Shown here in pieces: positions 25,854-33,232 of a stretch of 40,210 nucleotides of DNA. The stretch spans positions 15,154 to 55,363 of the forward strand of contig NZ_LMUF01000041.1 in NCBI RefSeq assembly GCF_009766085.1, read 5' to 3'. The notes beneath the pieces were generated by a model, which saw only the letters and a program-made list of their open reading frames with translations, ran no database searches and was not told the origin of the DNA. The position numbers and the translations under genes were made by a program. This stretch comes from Burkholderia sp. S171. GTDB lineage: Bacteria > Pseudomonadota > Gammaproteobacteria > Burkholderiales > Burkholderiaceae. Position 1 is the first letter of the stretch; each line of letters starts with the position of its first letter.

Positions 25854-27137
25854 TCAGGTCGCCACCGCCTGCAAGGCGCGCGGCGCCTTGTTGATCCGCA
25901 AAACCATCACGGCCGCGACAATGCACAGGCTTCCGGAAATCATCGTTGCGACGGTGTAGGTGCCGAGGCTCGCGCGCAGCATGCCGCCGCCAAGCGCGGC
26001 AAACGCCGCGCCGAACTGATGCGCCGCCACGACCCAGCCAAATACGATAGGCGCCGACTCCTTGCCATAAACATCCGTGGCGAGCCGGACAGTCGGCGGC
26101 ACGGTGGCCACCCAATCCAGCCCATAGAACACGGCGAAGACCGGCAAACCGTAGAAATCGATACCAAACGCGTGCGGCAGGAACATCAGCGATAACCCGC
26201 GCAAGCCGTAGTACCAGAACAGCAGCACGCGGGCGTTAAAGCGGTCGGACAACCAGCCGGACAGCGTCGTGCCGAAGAGATCGAAAATGCCCATGGCCGC
26301 GAGAAGGCCTGCGCCCTGTACTTCGGTCATGCCGTGATCGGCGCACATTGCGATCAAATGCGTACCGATATACCCGTTCGTGCTCGCGCCGCAGATAAAA
26401 AAGCTGCCTGACAGCAGCCAGAAATCACGCGTCTTGCTCGCCATGCCCAGCGTGCCGAAAGCCAGCGCGATCGGATTTTTCTGCGCGACAGGAATGGGCG
26501 GTGGCGCGTCTGGGGCCTCGCCGAACGGGCGCAGCACGAGATCGGAGGGACGCTCGGGCAGCAGCCACGCCACCAGGGGCAGCGTCACCGCCGCGGCCGC
26601 AGCAACGACCAGCACCATGGGACGCCAGCCGAAGCGCTCGGTGATCGCTGCAAGCATCGGCAGGAACACGAGCTGACCGGTGGCCGAACTGGCGGTGAGG
26701 ATCCCCATCGCCAGCCCGCGATGCGACGTGAACCAGCGATTCACCACCGTCGCAGCCAGCGTAATGGCGGCCACGCCGGTCGCGCCGCCCACCAGCACGC
26801 CCCAGACCAGGATCATCTGCCACGGTGCGGTCATCAGCGCCGACAACCCCACGCCGGTCGCCAATACCCCCAGTGCGACAAGCAATGTCGGGCGCACGCC
26901 GAAACGCTGCATCGCGGCGGCGGCGAATGGCCCGGTCAAGCCGTACAACGCCAAGTTGATGGAAATCGCGAGCGAGATGGTCGCGCGGCTCCAGCCGAAT
27001 TGCTGTTCGAGCGGCAACATCATGACGCTGGGCGTCGCACGCGTGCCGGCCGCCGCGAGCAACACAAGAAACACGACGCCTACTGATATCCACGCGTAAT
27101 GCATGCGGCCCGAAAGCCGCCTGGCTGCCCAATTCAT
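25854..27137 (-). CDS. MFS transporter, monocarboxylate/oxalate-formate-like
   Basis: The 427-residue protein has 12 membrane segments. The N-terminal HYAWISVGVVFLVLLAAAGTRATPSVMMLPLEQQFGWSRATIS block matches MCT-type MFS members, and GFGWRPMVLVVAA-type turns occur at the domain middle. Substrate is unknown; a carboxylate or drug is possible. The start at 27137 is preferred over a TTG at 27170 because GGAG lies 6 bases upstream and the basic N-terminal (MNWAARRLSGRMHY) leads to helix 1. It is divergent from a TetR regulator, with paired palindromes between the two, so it is probably that regulator's target. Confidence 0.87.
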   Translation of the reverse strand: MNWAARRLSGRMHYAWISVGVVFLVLLAAAGTRATPSVMMLPLEQQFGWSRATISLAISINLALYGLTGPFAAAAMQRFGVRPTLLVALGVLATGVGLSALMTAPWQMILVWGVLVGGATGVAAITLAATVVNRWFTSHRGLAMGILTASSATGQLVFLPMLAAITERFGWRPMVLVVAAAAAVTLPLVAWLLPERPSDLVLRPFGEAPDAPPPIPVAQKNPIALAFGTLGMASKTRDFWLLSGSFFICGASTNGYIGTHLIAMCADHGMTEVQGAGLLAAMGIFDLFGTTLSGWLSDRFNARVLLFWYYGLRGLSLMFLPHAFGIDFYGLPVFAVFYGLDWVATVPPTVRLATDVYGKESAPIVFGWVVAAHQFGAAFAALGGGMLRASLGTYTVATMISGSLCIVAAVMVLRINKAPRALQAVAT

Positions 27138-27187
27138 CCTTCGCTCCGGTTTCTTCTGGTTATCCTGCAACGAACATTTCGACGGAC

Positions 27188-27237
27188 GTTACCGCTCAGT
27201 CACATTTAGGTTGCGAGCTTAGTGACTGCTCGGTAAC
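27188..27237. promoter_or_regulatory. Twin TetR-type operators in the MFS/tetR divergent region
   Basis: Two 16-base sites, GTTACCGCTCAGTCAC (27188-27203) and GTGACTGCTCGGTAAC (27222-27237), are inverted copies of each other at 14 of 16 positions. Each is also an imperfect palindrome of form GTnACnGnnCnGTnAC. Their centres lie 34 bases apart. The right site overlaps the predicted -10 box of tetR. Binding by the adjacent TetR protein is inferred from position and symmetry. Confidence 0.7.
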
Positions 27238-27239
27238 AT
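27211..27239 (+). promoter_or_regulatory. Predicted tetR promoter
   Basis: TTGCGA (27211-27216) and TAACAT (27234-27239) are 17 bases apart. Transcription would start near 27246, after the ATG at 27238. That argues for translation starting at 27268. Confidence 0.45.
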
Positions 27240-27267
27240 GTCAAGAATCCCTTCGGAAGTAAAGGAC

Positions 27268-27918
27268 ATGACCGTGGTACGTGTATCGAATGAAGACACT
27301 GTCGCCGATAAAAAAACCGTCCGTCGGCACATGGACGGCGCCACCGCGCAGGAGCAATTGCTCGACGCCGCGGAGCAGCTGTTTTATCGCGACGGCATTC
27401 GGGCGATCAGCGTGGACGCGGTGGTCGAGCGCGCCGGCGTGAACAAGATGAGCGTGTACCGGCAGTTTTCGTCGAAGGACGATCTGGTGGTGGCGTATCT
27501 CACGCGCATGGACGCGCGCTTTCGGGAGCGGATCGAACGCAGTATCGCCAAACATCCGGGTCAACCGGCCAAGGCGCTTGTACAGAGCATGACTGACCTT
27601 GTCGAGCGGGCATCGAATCCGGATTATCGCGGCTGTCCGTTCGTGAACGTGGCCTGCGAATTTGCGGATCGCGAGCATCCGGCGCGGGTATCGGTGGCGA
27701 ACAACAAAGAATATTTGATTACCCGGTTGCTGGAGTTATCCACCGCGGCGGGCGCGGCCGATCCTCAACTTCTCGCCGATTCCCTCGCGTTGCTGGTAGA
27801 GGGCGTATATGCCGCGAGTCAGACGTTCGGCCCTGGTTGCGGGCCCATGCGCGCAGCGCCCGCCGCAGCCGCGCTGCTCGTGCAAGCGGCGTGTGGTGAA
27901 GACAGGATCGAACTGTGA
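27268..27918 (+). CDS. TetR/AcrR-family transcriptional regulator
   Basis: The 216-residue product (from ATG 27268) has an N-terminal TetR helix-turn-helix: AQEQLLDAAEQLFYRDGIRAISVDAVVERAGVNKMSVYRQFSSKDDLV. The C-terminal ligand domain includes RGCPFVNVACEFADREHP. It probably represses the divergent MFS gene and itself through the twin operators. The ATG at 27238 gives 226 residues and is possible, but it coincides with the operator and the predicted -10. The 27268 ATG has GGAAG 8 bases upstream. The stop codon overlaps the GTG start of the DUF1415 gene, so translation is probably coupled. Confidence 0.87.
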   Translation: MTVVRVSNEDTVADKKTVRRHMDGATAQEQLLDAAEQLFYRDGIRAISVDAVVERAGVNKMSVYRQFSSKDDLVVAYLTRMDARFRERIERSIAKHPGQPAKALVQSMTDLVERASNPDYRGCPFVNVACEFADREHPARVSVANNKEYLITRLLELSTAAGAADPQLLADSLALLVEGVYAASQTFGPGCGPMRAAPAAAALLVQAACGEDRIEL

Positions 27919-28469
27919 ACGAAGCGATTATCGATTCAACGCGGCACTGGCTCACGCGCGCAGTCATTGGCCTGAACCTGTGCCCGTTTGCGAAAGCCGT
28001 GTATGTGAAGGACCAGATCCGCTACGCCGTCAGCGAGGCGCGCACGTTCGAAGAGGTGCTTGCCGATATCGAAACCGAACTGAAGCATCTGGCGGACACG
28101 GATCCAGAAAGAACTGACACGACGTTGTTGATCGTCCCGCACGCGCTCAACGATTTCGGCGACTACAACGACGCCCTTCACTTCGCCGATACCCTCCTCA
28201 AGCAACTCAAGCTGGAAGGTGAACTACAGATCGCGAGCTTTCATCCGGACTATCAATTCGATGACGCCGAATCCGACGACATCGAAAATTTCACGAATCG
28301 CGCGCCCTACCCGATCTTCCATTTGCTGCGAGAGGCAAGCATCGAACGTGCGGTGGAAGCATTCCCCGACGCCGCCGATATCTATGAACGCAACATGGCC
28401 ACGCTACGCCGTCTCGGCCATACAGGTTGGGTCGATCACATGCGTCGCGAAGACGAGATCAAGTCGTAA
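27915..28469 (+). CDS. DUF1415-family protein
   Basis: The 184-residue cytoplasmic protein has the DUF1415 features: WLTRAVIGLNLCPFAKAVY near the N-terminus, TTLLIVPHALNDFGDYNDAL in the middle, and ASFHPDYQFD with NRAPYPIFHLLREAS. The function of the family is unknown. Conserved Cys29-Pro-Phe and several His/Asp residues suggest metal or cofactor binding, which is speculation. It starts with GTG and overlaps the tetR stop by four bases (GTGA). Its 3' end overlaps the convergent methyltransferase gene by 11 bases. Confidence 0.88.
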   Translation: MNEAIIDSTRHWLTRAVIGLNLCPFAKAVYVKDQIRYAVSEARTFEEVLADIETELKHLADTDPERTDTTLLIVPHALNDFGDYNDALHFADTLLKQLKLEGELQIASFHPDYQFDDAESDDIENFTNRAPYPIFHLLREASIERAVEAFPDAADIYERNMATLRRLGHTGWVDHMRREDEIKS

Positions 28470-29355
28470 AGAACCGCTCGCGCATCTCTTCCAGACCGAG
28501 CGTTTCGAGCACATCGGACAGACGCTGCGCCGGTTTTCCGCGCGGCAGATCCTTGAACTGCGCGATGATCAATTCGTTTTTCATCGAGTGTTCCCAGCCG
28601 ACGAGCTCCGTCACGCTCACCTGATACCCATGCGATTCCAGTTGCAGGCAGCGCAGCACATTCGTGATCTGGCTGCCGAATTCACGCGTATGCAGCGGAT
28701 GCCGCCACATCTCCGTCAACACGTTCTTCGAGAGCGAATGCCCTTTGTTCTTGCGTAGAACCGAAGCCACCTCAGCCTGACAACACGGCACCACCACAAT
28801 CGTTTTCGCTTTCTTCTGCAAAGCGAAATGAATCGCGTCGTCGGTAGCGGTATTGCACGCATGCAACGCCGTGACGACATCCACTGTTTCAGGCAAACGG
28901 TCTGACGTAGTCGATTCGGCCACCGATAGATTCACAAACGACATGCCCTCGAATCCCAACCGTGCGGCCAATTCCTCGGACTTTTCGACCAGTTCCGATC
29001 GTGTCTCAATACCAAAGATATGTGACCGATCGCGCAGAGCTTTGAAGTAGAGATCGTAGAGAATGAAGCCAAGGTAAGACTTGCCCGCTCCATGATCGAC
29101 CAGCGACACCGAACCCTCTTTTGCATGAATTTCCGCAAGCAAAGGTTCGATGAACTGAAACAGGTGATAGACCTGTTTCAACTTTCGACGGCTGTCTTGA
29201 TTCATCTTGCTGTCGCGCGTCAAGATGTGCAGTTCCTTTAAAAGTTCGAGGGACTGACCGGGACGAATGTCGTGTTTGGCCGAAGTATCCGGCTTTTTAT
29301 CGGACGAATCCGTTGATGCAATGGGCGCGTTCGGCGCCCGGGACTTCTTGGCCAT
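28459..29355 (-). CDS. Class I SAM-dependent methyltransferase, PF13679-like
   Basis: The 298-residue product begins with a charged, low-complexity tail (1-35). SAM motif I follows, VSLVDHGAGKSYLGF, then TALHACNTATDDAI as motif IV, and VVVPCCQAEVASVLRKN. The paired cysteines after motif IV resemble the Methyltransf_32 (PF13679) group that includes eukaryotic METTL25/RRNAD1 proteins. The substrate is not known; RNA or protein is plausible. The first Met is used. The frame is convergent with DUF1415 and its last 11 bases overlap it. The 445 bases upstream, up to the next gene, hold short open frames with no recognisable product. Confidence 0.82.
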   Translation of the reverse strand: MAKKSRAPNAPIASTDSSDKKPDTSAKHDIRPGQSLELLKELHILTRDSKMNQDSRRKLKQVYHLFQFIEPLLAEIHAKEGSVSLVDHGAGKSYLGFILYDLYFKALRDRSHIFGIETRSELVEKSEELAARLGFEGMSFVNLSVAESTTSDRLPETVDVVTALHACNTATDDAIHFALQKKAKTIVVVPCCQAEVASVLRKNKGHSLSKNVLTEMWRHPLHTREFGSQITNVLRCLQLESHGYQVSVTELVGWEHSMKNELIIAQFKDLPRGKPAQRLSDVLETLGLEEMRERFFTT

Positions 29356-29733
29356 CGTCTGGATACCGTAGTGATTCTGTAGTCGGGGTCATGCGGAATT
29401 TTGGCGCGAAGTGTGCGCTAACCGCTGGTTGTATCGAATGTAAATCGGCAAGTTTACCCAAAAGCGCATAGACGCTCCCGCATGACGCAGCATCGGGAAC
29501 TGACAGCGGTTCGAGTCGCCTCAACGCAGCACTGAGGAACTTGGGTTTCAGATGGAACATTTCGTGCATTTAGATCGGGACAACCAACGGGATGGACGGA
29601 TATTACGGCGGCACAAAGTCGCGACTTTTATAGCTGGACGCCCTGGTAGCAAGGCCAAGCGCGATGAATCAATGACCTCGACCAAGCTTGAGGCCATGCC
29701 GGTGAAAGACACCGGCGATCGTCGGGCACGGTC

Positions 29734-29745
29734 TGTTACGTAACA
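29734..29745. promoter_or_regulatory. Perfect 12-bp palindrome upstream of the 106-aa gene
   Basis: TGTTACGTAACA is perfectly self-complementary. It lies 55 bases before the start codon at 29801, where an operator would be expected. No regulator can be assigned. The rest of 29356-29733 contains no gene I can support. Confidence 0.4.
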
Positions 29746-29759
29746 CCTAACGAACACGG

Positions 29760-29782
29760 CGCGTTCCCTCGGGGAACACGCG
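29760..29782 (+). repeat. Hairpin just upstream of the 106-aa gene
   Basis: CGCGTTCCC pairs with GGGAA and CGCG across a small loop, with a 2-base bulge. It ends 8 bases before the ribosome-binding site and could affect translation. Confidence 0.35.
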
Positions 29783-29800
29783 AACAAAATGAGGACGGCG

Positions 29801-30121
29801 ATGGACCCAATCCGAGACAGTAAAGCCGAACAACAGTTTCAGGAAATGCTTGCAAAGCTTACGTCGATGCCTGAATGGAGCGAAAAGCAGCAACTTGAAC
29901 TCGAAATGGCTCGAGAAATTTCCGGCGAAATGTTGCGGCTCGCAGAAGTCATGCGCGACGGCACCACCGACATGGAAACGTGCCTGACCATGCTCAAGTA
30001 CGCGAAAGTGATGGATTTCGTGCTGACGACCCTCGCCTCGAGGCGCGAGATTGCACCACAGACGTTGCGCGTGATCTTCAAGCTCGCCGGGCTGAAAGTG
30101 GACGAGGCTTATCCAGGTTGA
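29801..30121 (+). CDS. Unrecognised 106-aa helical protein
   Basis: I do not recognise this protein. It is predicted to be entirely helical and soluble, with no signal peptide. It is rich in Glu, Met and Leu (WSEKQQLELEMAREISGEML; DMETCLTMLKYAKVMDFVL). One cysteine occurs. Start 29801 is chosen over the ATG at 29789 because GAGGA lies 5 bases upstream. Codon use looks like the neighbours, and the run of acidic and hydrophobic residues looks like real coding sequence. It is convergent with the GntR gene and has its own upstream palindrome and hairpin. A regulatory or adaptor role is a guess only. Confidence 0.65.
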   Translation: MDPIRDSKAEQQFQEMLAKLTSMPEWSEKQQLELEMAREISGEMLRLAEVMRDGTTDMETCLTMLKYAKVMDFVLTTLASRREIAPQTLRVIFKLAGLKVDEAYPG

Positions 30122-30146
30122 GCGCTGCTTTCCGTTGTTCGAAAGA

Positions 30147-30170
30147 CCAGTCCGGGTTGATGCGGACTGG
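30147..30170. terminator. Hairpin between convergent genes, possible terminator
   Basis: CCAGTCCG and CGGACTGG form a perfect 8-base stem with an 8-base loop in the 63 bases between two convergent stops. The downstream sequence is only moderately T-rich (ATTCTTTTC) on the plus strand. Confidence 0.45.
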
Positions 30171-30184
30171 CCTGATGATTCTTT

Positions 30185-30892
30185 TCAGTGCTTGCGGCGC
30201 GTCATCAACCGCTCGTACGACGCCTTCAAATGGCGCTGCATAGAAGCCTGGGCCTGAATGGCATCGCGTGCTTCGAGCGCGTCGAGTATGTCCTTGTGCT
30301 CGCTTAACGCGGCCGCCCACGTTTCCTCCCCCTCAAAATGCACACGCAGCTTCGATGACAGCGGGCTATGCCGTTCGTCGAAAAGTCCCTGTACCGTGCG
30401 CACCAGCACATCGTTTCCTGACATCTGCGCCACCGCTAAGTGAAAAGCGCGGTCCGCCGCCAGCGGAATTTGCCCGTTCGCCACTTCCCGCGCCATGCTT
30501 TCGTAGATCTCGCGCAGCGCCTTGAGCGCTTTCGGTTTTCCGAACGCCGCAACGTTCGCCGCGATCGCGCCCTCGATCACCATCCGCGCGGTCATGATTT
30601 CGAGCAGACTTTCACCGAACTCCGTTCCCGGCGGCAGATTCGGTCGCGATCCCGACGCGGACGGCGCACAGATATAGACGCCCGATCCCATCCGGATTTC
30701 CACGCGCCCTTCCAGCTCCAGCGCAACCAGCGCCTCTCTCACCGATGGCCGCGACACCCCGAGCATCAGCGCCAACTCGCGCTCGGATGGCAGGCGGCCA
30801 TTTGGCGCAAAGCCTTGTTCTTCGATCCGAGCGCGCAGTTTATCGGCGATCTGAAGGTAGAGACGACGCGTCTCAATGGGTTTGACAGCCAC
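30185..30892 (-). CDS. FadR-type GntR-family regulator (FCD domain)
   Basis: The 235-residue product has an N-terminal GntR winged helix (about 10-75) with GRLPSERELALMLGVSRPSVREALVALELEGRVEI. The C-terminal FCD helical domain (about 92-220) keeps metal-site residues in DRAFHLAVA, SEHKDILDAL and QRHLKASYE. FCD regulators often respond to sugar acids or organic acids. It starts with GTG, with AAGGAG 5 bases upstream. It is divergent from the sugar-acid operon, and three FadR-like sites lie between, so it most likely represses that operon. Its inducer may be a hexuronate or aldonate intermediate, by analogy with ExuR/UxuR. Confidence 0.9.
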   Translation of the reverse strand: MAVKPIETRRLYLQIADKLRARIEEQGFAPNGRLPSERELALMLGVSRPSVREALVALELEGRVEIRMGSGVYICAPSASGSRPNLPPGTEFGESLLEIMTARMVIEGAIAANVAAFGKPKALKALREIYESMAREVANGQIPLAADRAFHLAVAQMSGNDVLVRTVQGLFDERHSPLSSKLRVHFEGEETWAAALSEHKDILDALEARDAIQAQASMQRHLKASYERLMTRRKH

Positions 30893-30962
30893 GAAGGCTC
30901 CTTATCTGGGCAAGCGGGCCGCATTGGCGGAAAGGCTGAATTCTAAACAACGATGCCGCCGA

Positions 30963-30973
30963 TGGTCAGGCCA
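30963..30973 (+). promoter_or_regulatory. GntR operator site 1
   Basis: TGGTCAGGCCA fits the FadR-subfamily form TGGT-N3-ACCA with one change. It is the copy nearest the regulator gene. Confidence 0.6.
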
Positions 30974-30993
30974 AACCCCTATCCGATGCTAAT

Positions 30994-31004
30994 TGGCTTG
31001 ACCA
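30994..31004 (-). promoter_or_regulatory. GntR operator site 2, overlapping the -35 box
   Basis: On the minus strand it reads TGGTCAAGCCA. It covers the TTGACC hexamer of the predicted promoter, so binding would block RNA polymerase. Confidence 0.65.
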
Positions 31005-31027
31005 GTTCCGTTTTAGGAAATTAACAT
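30998..31027 (+). promoter_or_regulatory. Sigma70 promoter of the sugar-acid operon
   Basis: TTGACC (30998-31003) and TAACAT (31022-31027) are separated by 18 bases. The transcript would start near 31034, about 29 bases before the first gene, whose ATG lacks a clear Shine-Dalgarno. Confidence 0.6.
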
Positions 31028-31033
31028 GCGTTC

Positions 31034-31044
31034 TGGTAAGGCCA
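31034..31044 (+). promoter_or_regulatory. GntR operator site 3, at the transcription start
   Basis: TGGTAAGGCCA is the third copy. It lies at or just after the predicted +1, a usual repressor position. Confidence 0.6.
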
Positions 31045-31062
31045 AAAAAATCATCCTATCCC

Positions 31063-32085
31063 ATGAAAACTGTCATCTGCGAACAACCCGGCTCGCTCGT
31101 CCTGATTGATCGCCCGTCGCCCGAACCCGGTATCGACGACGTTCTGATCCGCATCAAGCGTGTCGGCGTGTGCGGAACGGACCTGCATATCTACACCGGG
31201 AATCAGCCGTTTTTATCGTATCCGCGGGTAATGGGGCATGAGTTATCGGGGATCGTGGAATCGGCGCCGGCCGGCGCGCGCGTGGCAAAGGGCGATCAGG
31301 TTTACGTGATGCCCTACCTAGCGTGTGGGAAATGTATCGCGTGCCGGGCCAAAAAGCCGAATTGCTGCATGAATATTCGTGTCTTGGGCGTGCATACCGA
31401 TGGCGGTCTGGTCGAGCAACTCGCCGTGCCGCAGGCGTTCGTGTTCAAAGCCGATGGCGTGACGCTCGATCAGGCCGCGATGATCGAATTCCTTGCTATC
31501 GGAGCGCACGCCGTCGCGCGAGCCGACGTGCAGCCGAAGCAACGCGCGCTGGTGGTAGGCGCGGGACCGATCGGCATGGCCGCGTTGATTTTCGCGAAGC
31601 TGCGCGGGGCAGAAGTGACAGTGATGGATGGTCGCGAGGACCGCTTGCGATTCTGCGAGACGCAACTTAACGCTGACCACGTCGTGCGTCTGGATACGAC
31701 CGGCGCCGCGGCGGATGCAAAACAACTTGCGGAGCTTACCGACACCGAGTTTTTCGATATCGTCTTCGACGCCACCGGCAACGTGAAAGCAATGGAACGC
31801 GGTCTGGAGTTCGTTGCACATGGCGGGAAATACGTGCTGATATCGATTGTTAGTGACCGGATCTCGTTCGCCGATCCCGAATTTCACAAACGCGAGACCA
31901 CGCTGCTCGCGAGCCGCAACGCCACGCCGGACGACTTCGAAACCGTGCTAAAGGCCATGCGTGCGGGACTCATTCCCACGGCGGCGCTGAACACGCATAC
32001 GCTCAAGCTGAGTGATTTGCCAAGCGAGTTTTCCAAACTACTCGATCCATCTGCAGGCGTGATCAAGGCACTGGTCGAGTGCTAA
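31063..32085 (+). CDS. Zn-dependent alcohol dehydrogenase, L-galactonate 5-dehydrogenase (LgoD/RspB)-like
   Basis: The 340-residue medium-chain dehydrogenase has catalytic zinc ligands Cys37 (GVCGTDLH) and His59-Glu60 (GHE). The structural zinc cluster is Cys88, Cys91, Cys94 and Cys102, and the NAD motif is VVGAGPIG. It looks close to E. coli YjjN/LgoD (340 residues), sharing GNQPF-SYPRV-GHE and SDPEFHKRET-SRNATP-type blocks. LgoD oxidises L-galactonate to D-tagaturonate. L-gulonate or another aldonate is an equally allowed substrate. It is first in an operon of three genes under the GntR sites. The next two enzymes, a hexuronate reductase and an altronate dehydratase, support the tagaturonate route. 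Confidence 0.85.
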   Translation: MKTVICEQPGSLVLIDRPSPEPGIDDVLIRIKRVGVCGTDLHIYTGNQPFLSYPRVMGHELSGIVESAPAGARVAKGDQVYVMPYLACGKCIACRAKKPNCCMNIRVLGVHTDGGLVEQLAVPQAFVFKADGVTLDQAAMIEFLAIGAHAVARADVQPKQRALVVGAGPIGMAALIFAKLRGAEVTVMDGREDRLRFCETQLNADHVVRLDTTGAAADAKQLAELTDTEFFDIVFDATGNVKAMERGLEFVAHGGKYVLISIVSDRISFADPEFHKRETTLLASRNATPDDFETVLKAMRAGLIPTAALNTHTLKLSDLPSEFSKLLDPSAGVIKALVEC

Positions 32086-32101
32086 CACGACCGTACAGAC
32101 G

Positions 32102-33220
32102 ATGAGCAATCCGATTCTCCAGTTCGGCACGAGCCGCTTTCTTCAGGCGCATGTCGATTTGTTCGTAGCGGAAGCTGCGCGACGTGAGCCGTCGCATGCG
32201 CTCGGACGGATTACCGTCGTGCAGAGCACATCGAATGCGCAAAGCCGGGCGCGGATCGACGCGTTGCGCGCATCGAGCGTGTACCCGGTACGGATTCGCG
32301 GCCGGCAAGGCGATGCGAACGTCGACTTCACCGTTCATTGCGACGCGATCACCGAAGCCCTCAACGCCGCCGATGACTGGCCGACGTTGCGCGAACGCAT
32401 GCGCCACGACGTCAAGGTGATCGTGTCGAACACCGGCGATACCGGCTACGCCGCCTTTGAGGAAGACATTGCGCGAACCCTTGGGGATAATTCGGTCCCA
32501 CGTGGATTTCCCGCCAAGCTCGCTGTGCTGCTGCACGACCGGTTTGTCGCGGGCGCTGAACCGGTGACAGTGTTCCCTTGCGAACTGGTATCGCGTAACG
32601 GCGACACGTTGCGCGATCTCGTTGTCAGCATTGCCAATCAGTGGCGAGCAGACGGCGCGTTCATCCGTTATTTGCAACACGATTGCATATGGGTGAACTC
32701 GCTGGTCGACCGCATTGTCTCGGAACCGATCCATCCCGTTGGCGCGATTGCCGAACCCTACGCGTTATGGGCAATCGAGCGACAGCCTGGCATGGTCCTG
32801 CCGTGCGAGCACAAAGATATCGTGCTCACCGACGACCTCGCCCACTACGAGCGCCTCAAACTTCTCCTGCTCAATCTCGGCCATACGATGCTCGCCGAAC
32901 TCTGGCTCGCAGATCTTGCCCCTTCCGACACAAACGTTCGCGACGCCATGCGCAATGAAGCGTGGCGTACGACATTGGAATCGACATGGCGCGACGAAGT
33001 GCTGCCCGTCTTCGATGCCCTCGGTGAGCACGACGCCGCGCGCGCCTATCTCGTCGATGTCCGGGACCGCTTCGAGAATCCGTTTCTGGATCACCGGCTC
33101 TCCGACATCGCGCGAAATCACGCAGAGAAAAAGCAACGCCGCTTCAAACAGGCTGTCGAGCTTGCGCATCAACTCGGTTTGAATATTGACCAGCGGCGGC
33201 TTGTCGCTGCGCTGTCATAA
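32102..33220 (+). CDS. Short mannitol dehydrogenase-family hexuronate reductase (tagaturonate/fructuronate type)
   Basis: The 372-residue protein begins with the Rossmann motif ILQFGTSRFLQAHVDLFV found in UxaB, UxuB and mannitol dehydrogenases. The C-terminal active-site helix HYERLKLLLLNLGHTMLAELW keeps the Lys-N-x-x-H pattern of the family. It is about 110 residues shorter than UxaB or UxuB (480-490) but appears complete at both ends, so it is a compact subfamily. By operon context it should reduce D-tagaturonate to D-altronate; reduction of fructuronate to mannonate is the alternative. It starts 16 bases after the dehydrogenase stop and has only a weak ribosome-binding site. altronate dehydratase follows 12 bases later. 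Confidence 0.82.
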   Translation: MSNPILQFGTSRFLQAHVDLFVAEAARREPSHALGRITVVQSTSNAQSRARIDALRASSVYPVRIRGRQGDANVDFTVHCDAITEALNAADDWPTLRERMRHDVKVIVSNTGDTGYAAFEEDIARTLGDNSVPRGFPAKLAVLLHDRFVAGAEPVTVFPCELVSRNGDTLRDLVVSIANQWRADGAFIRYLQHDCIWVNSLVDRIVSEPIHPVGAIAEPYALWAIERQPGMVLPCEHKDIVLTDDLAHYERLKLLLLNLGHTMLAELWLADLAPSDTNVRDAMRNEAWRTTLESTWRDEVLPVFDALGEHDAARAYLVDVRDRFENPFLDHRLSDIARNHAEKKQRRFKQAVELAHQLGLNIDQRRLVAALS

Positions 33221-33232
33221 GGAATCCATACT

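Noticed and set aside
29297..29787. Short frames (63-90 codons) between the methyltransferase and the 106-aa gene
   Set aside because: No start signals, conserved motifs or coding-like composition.
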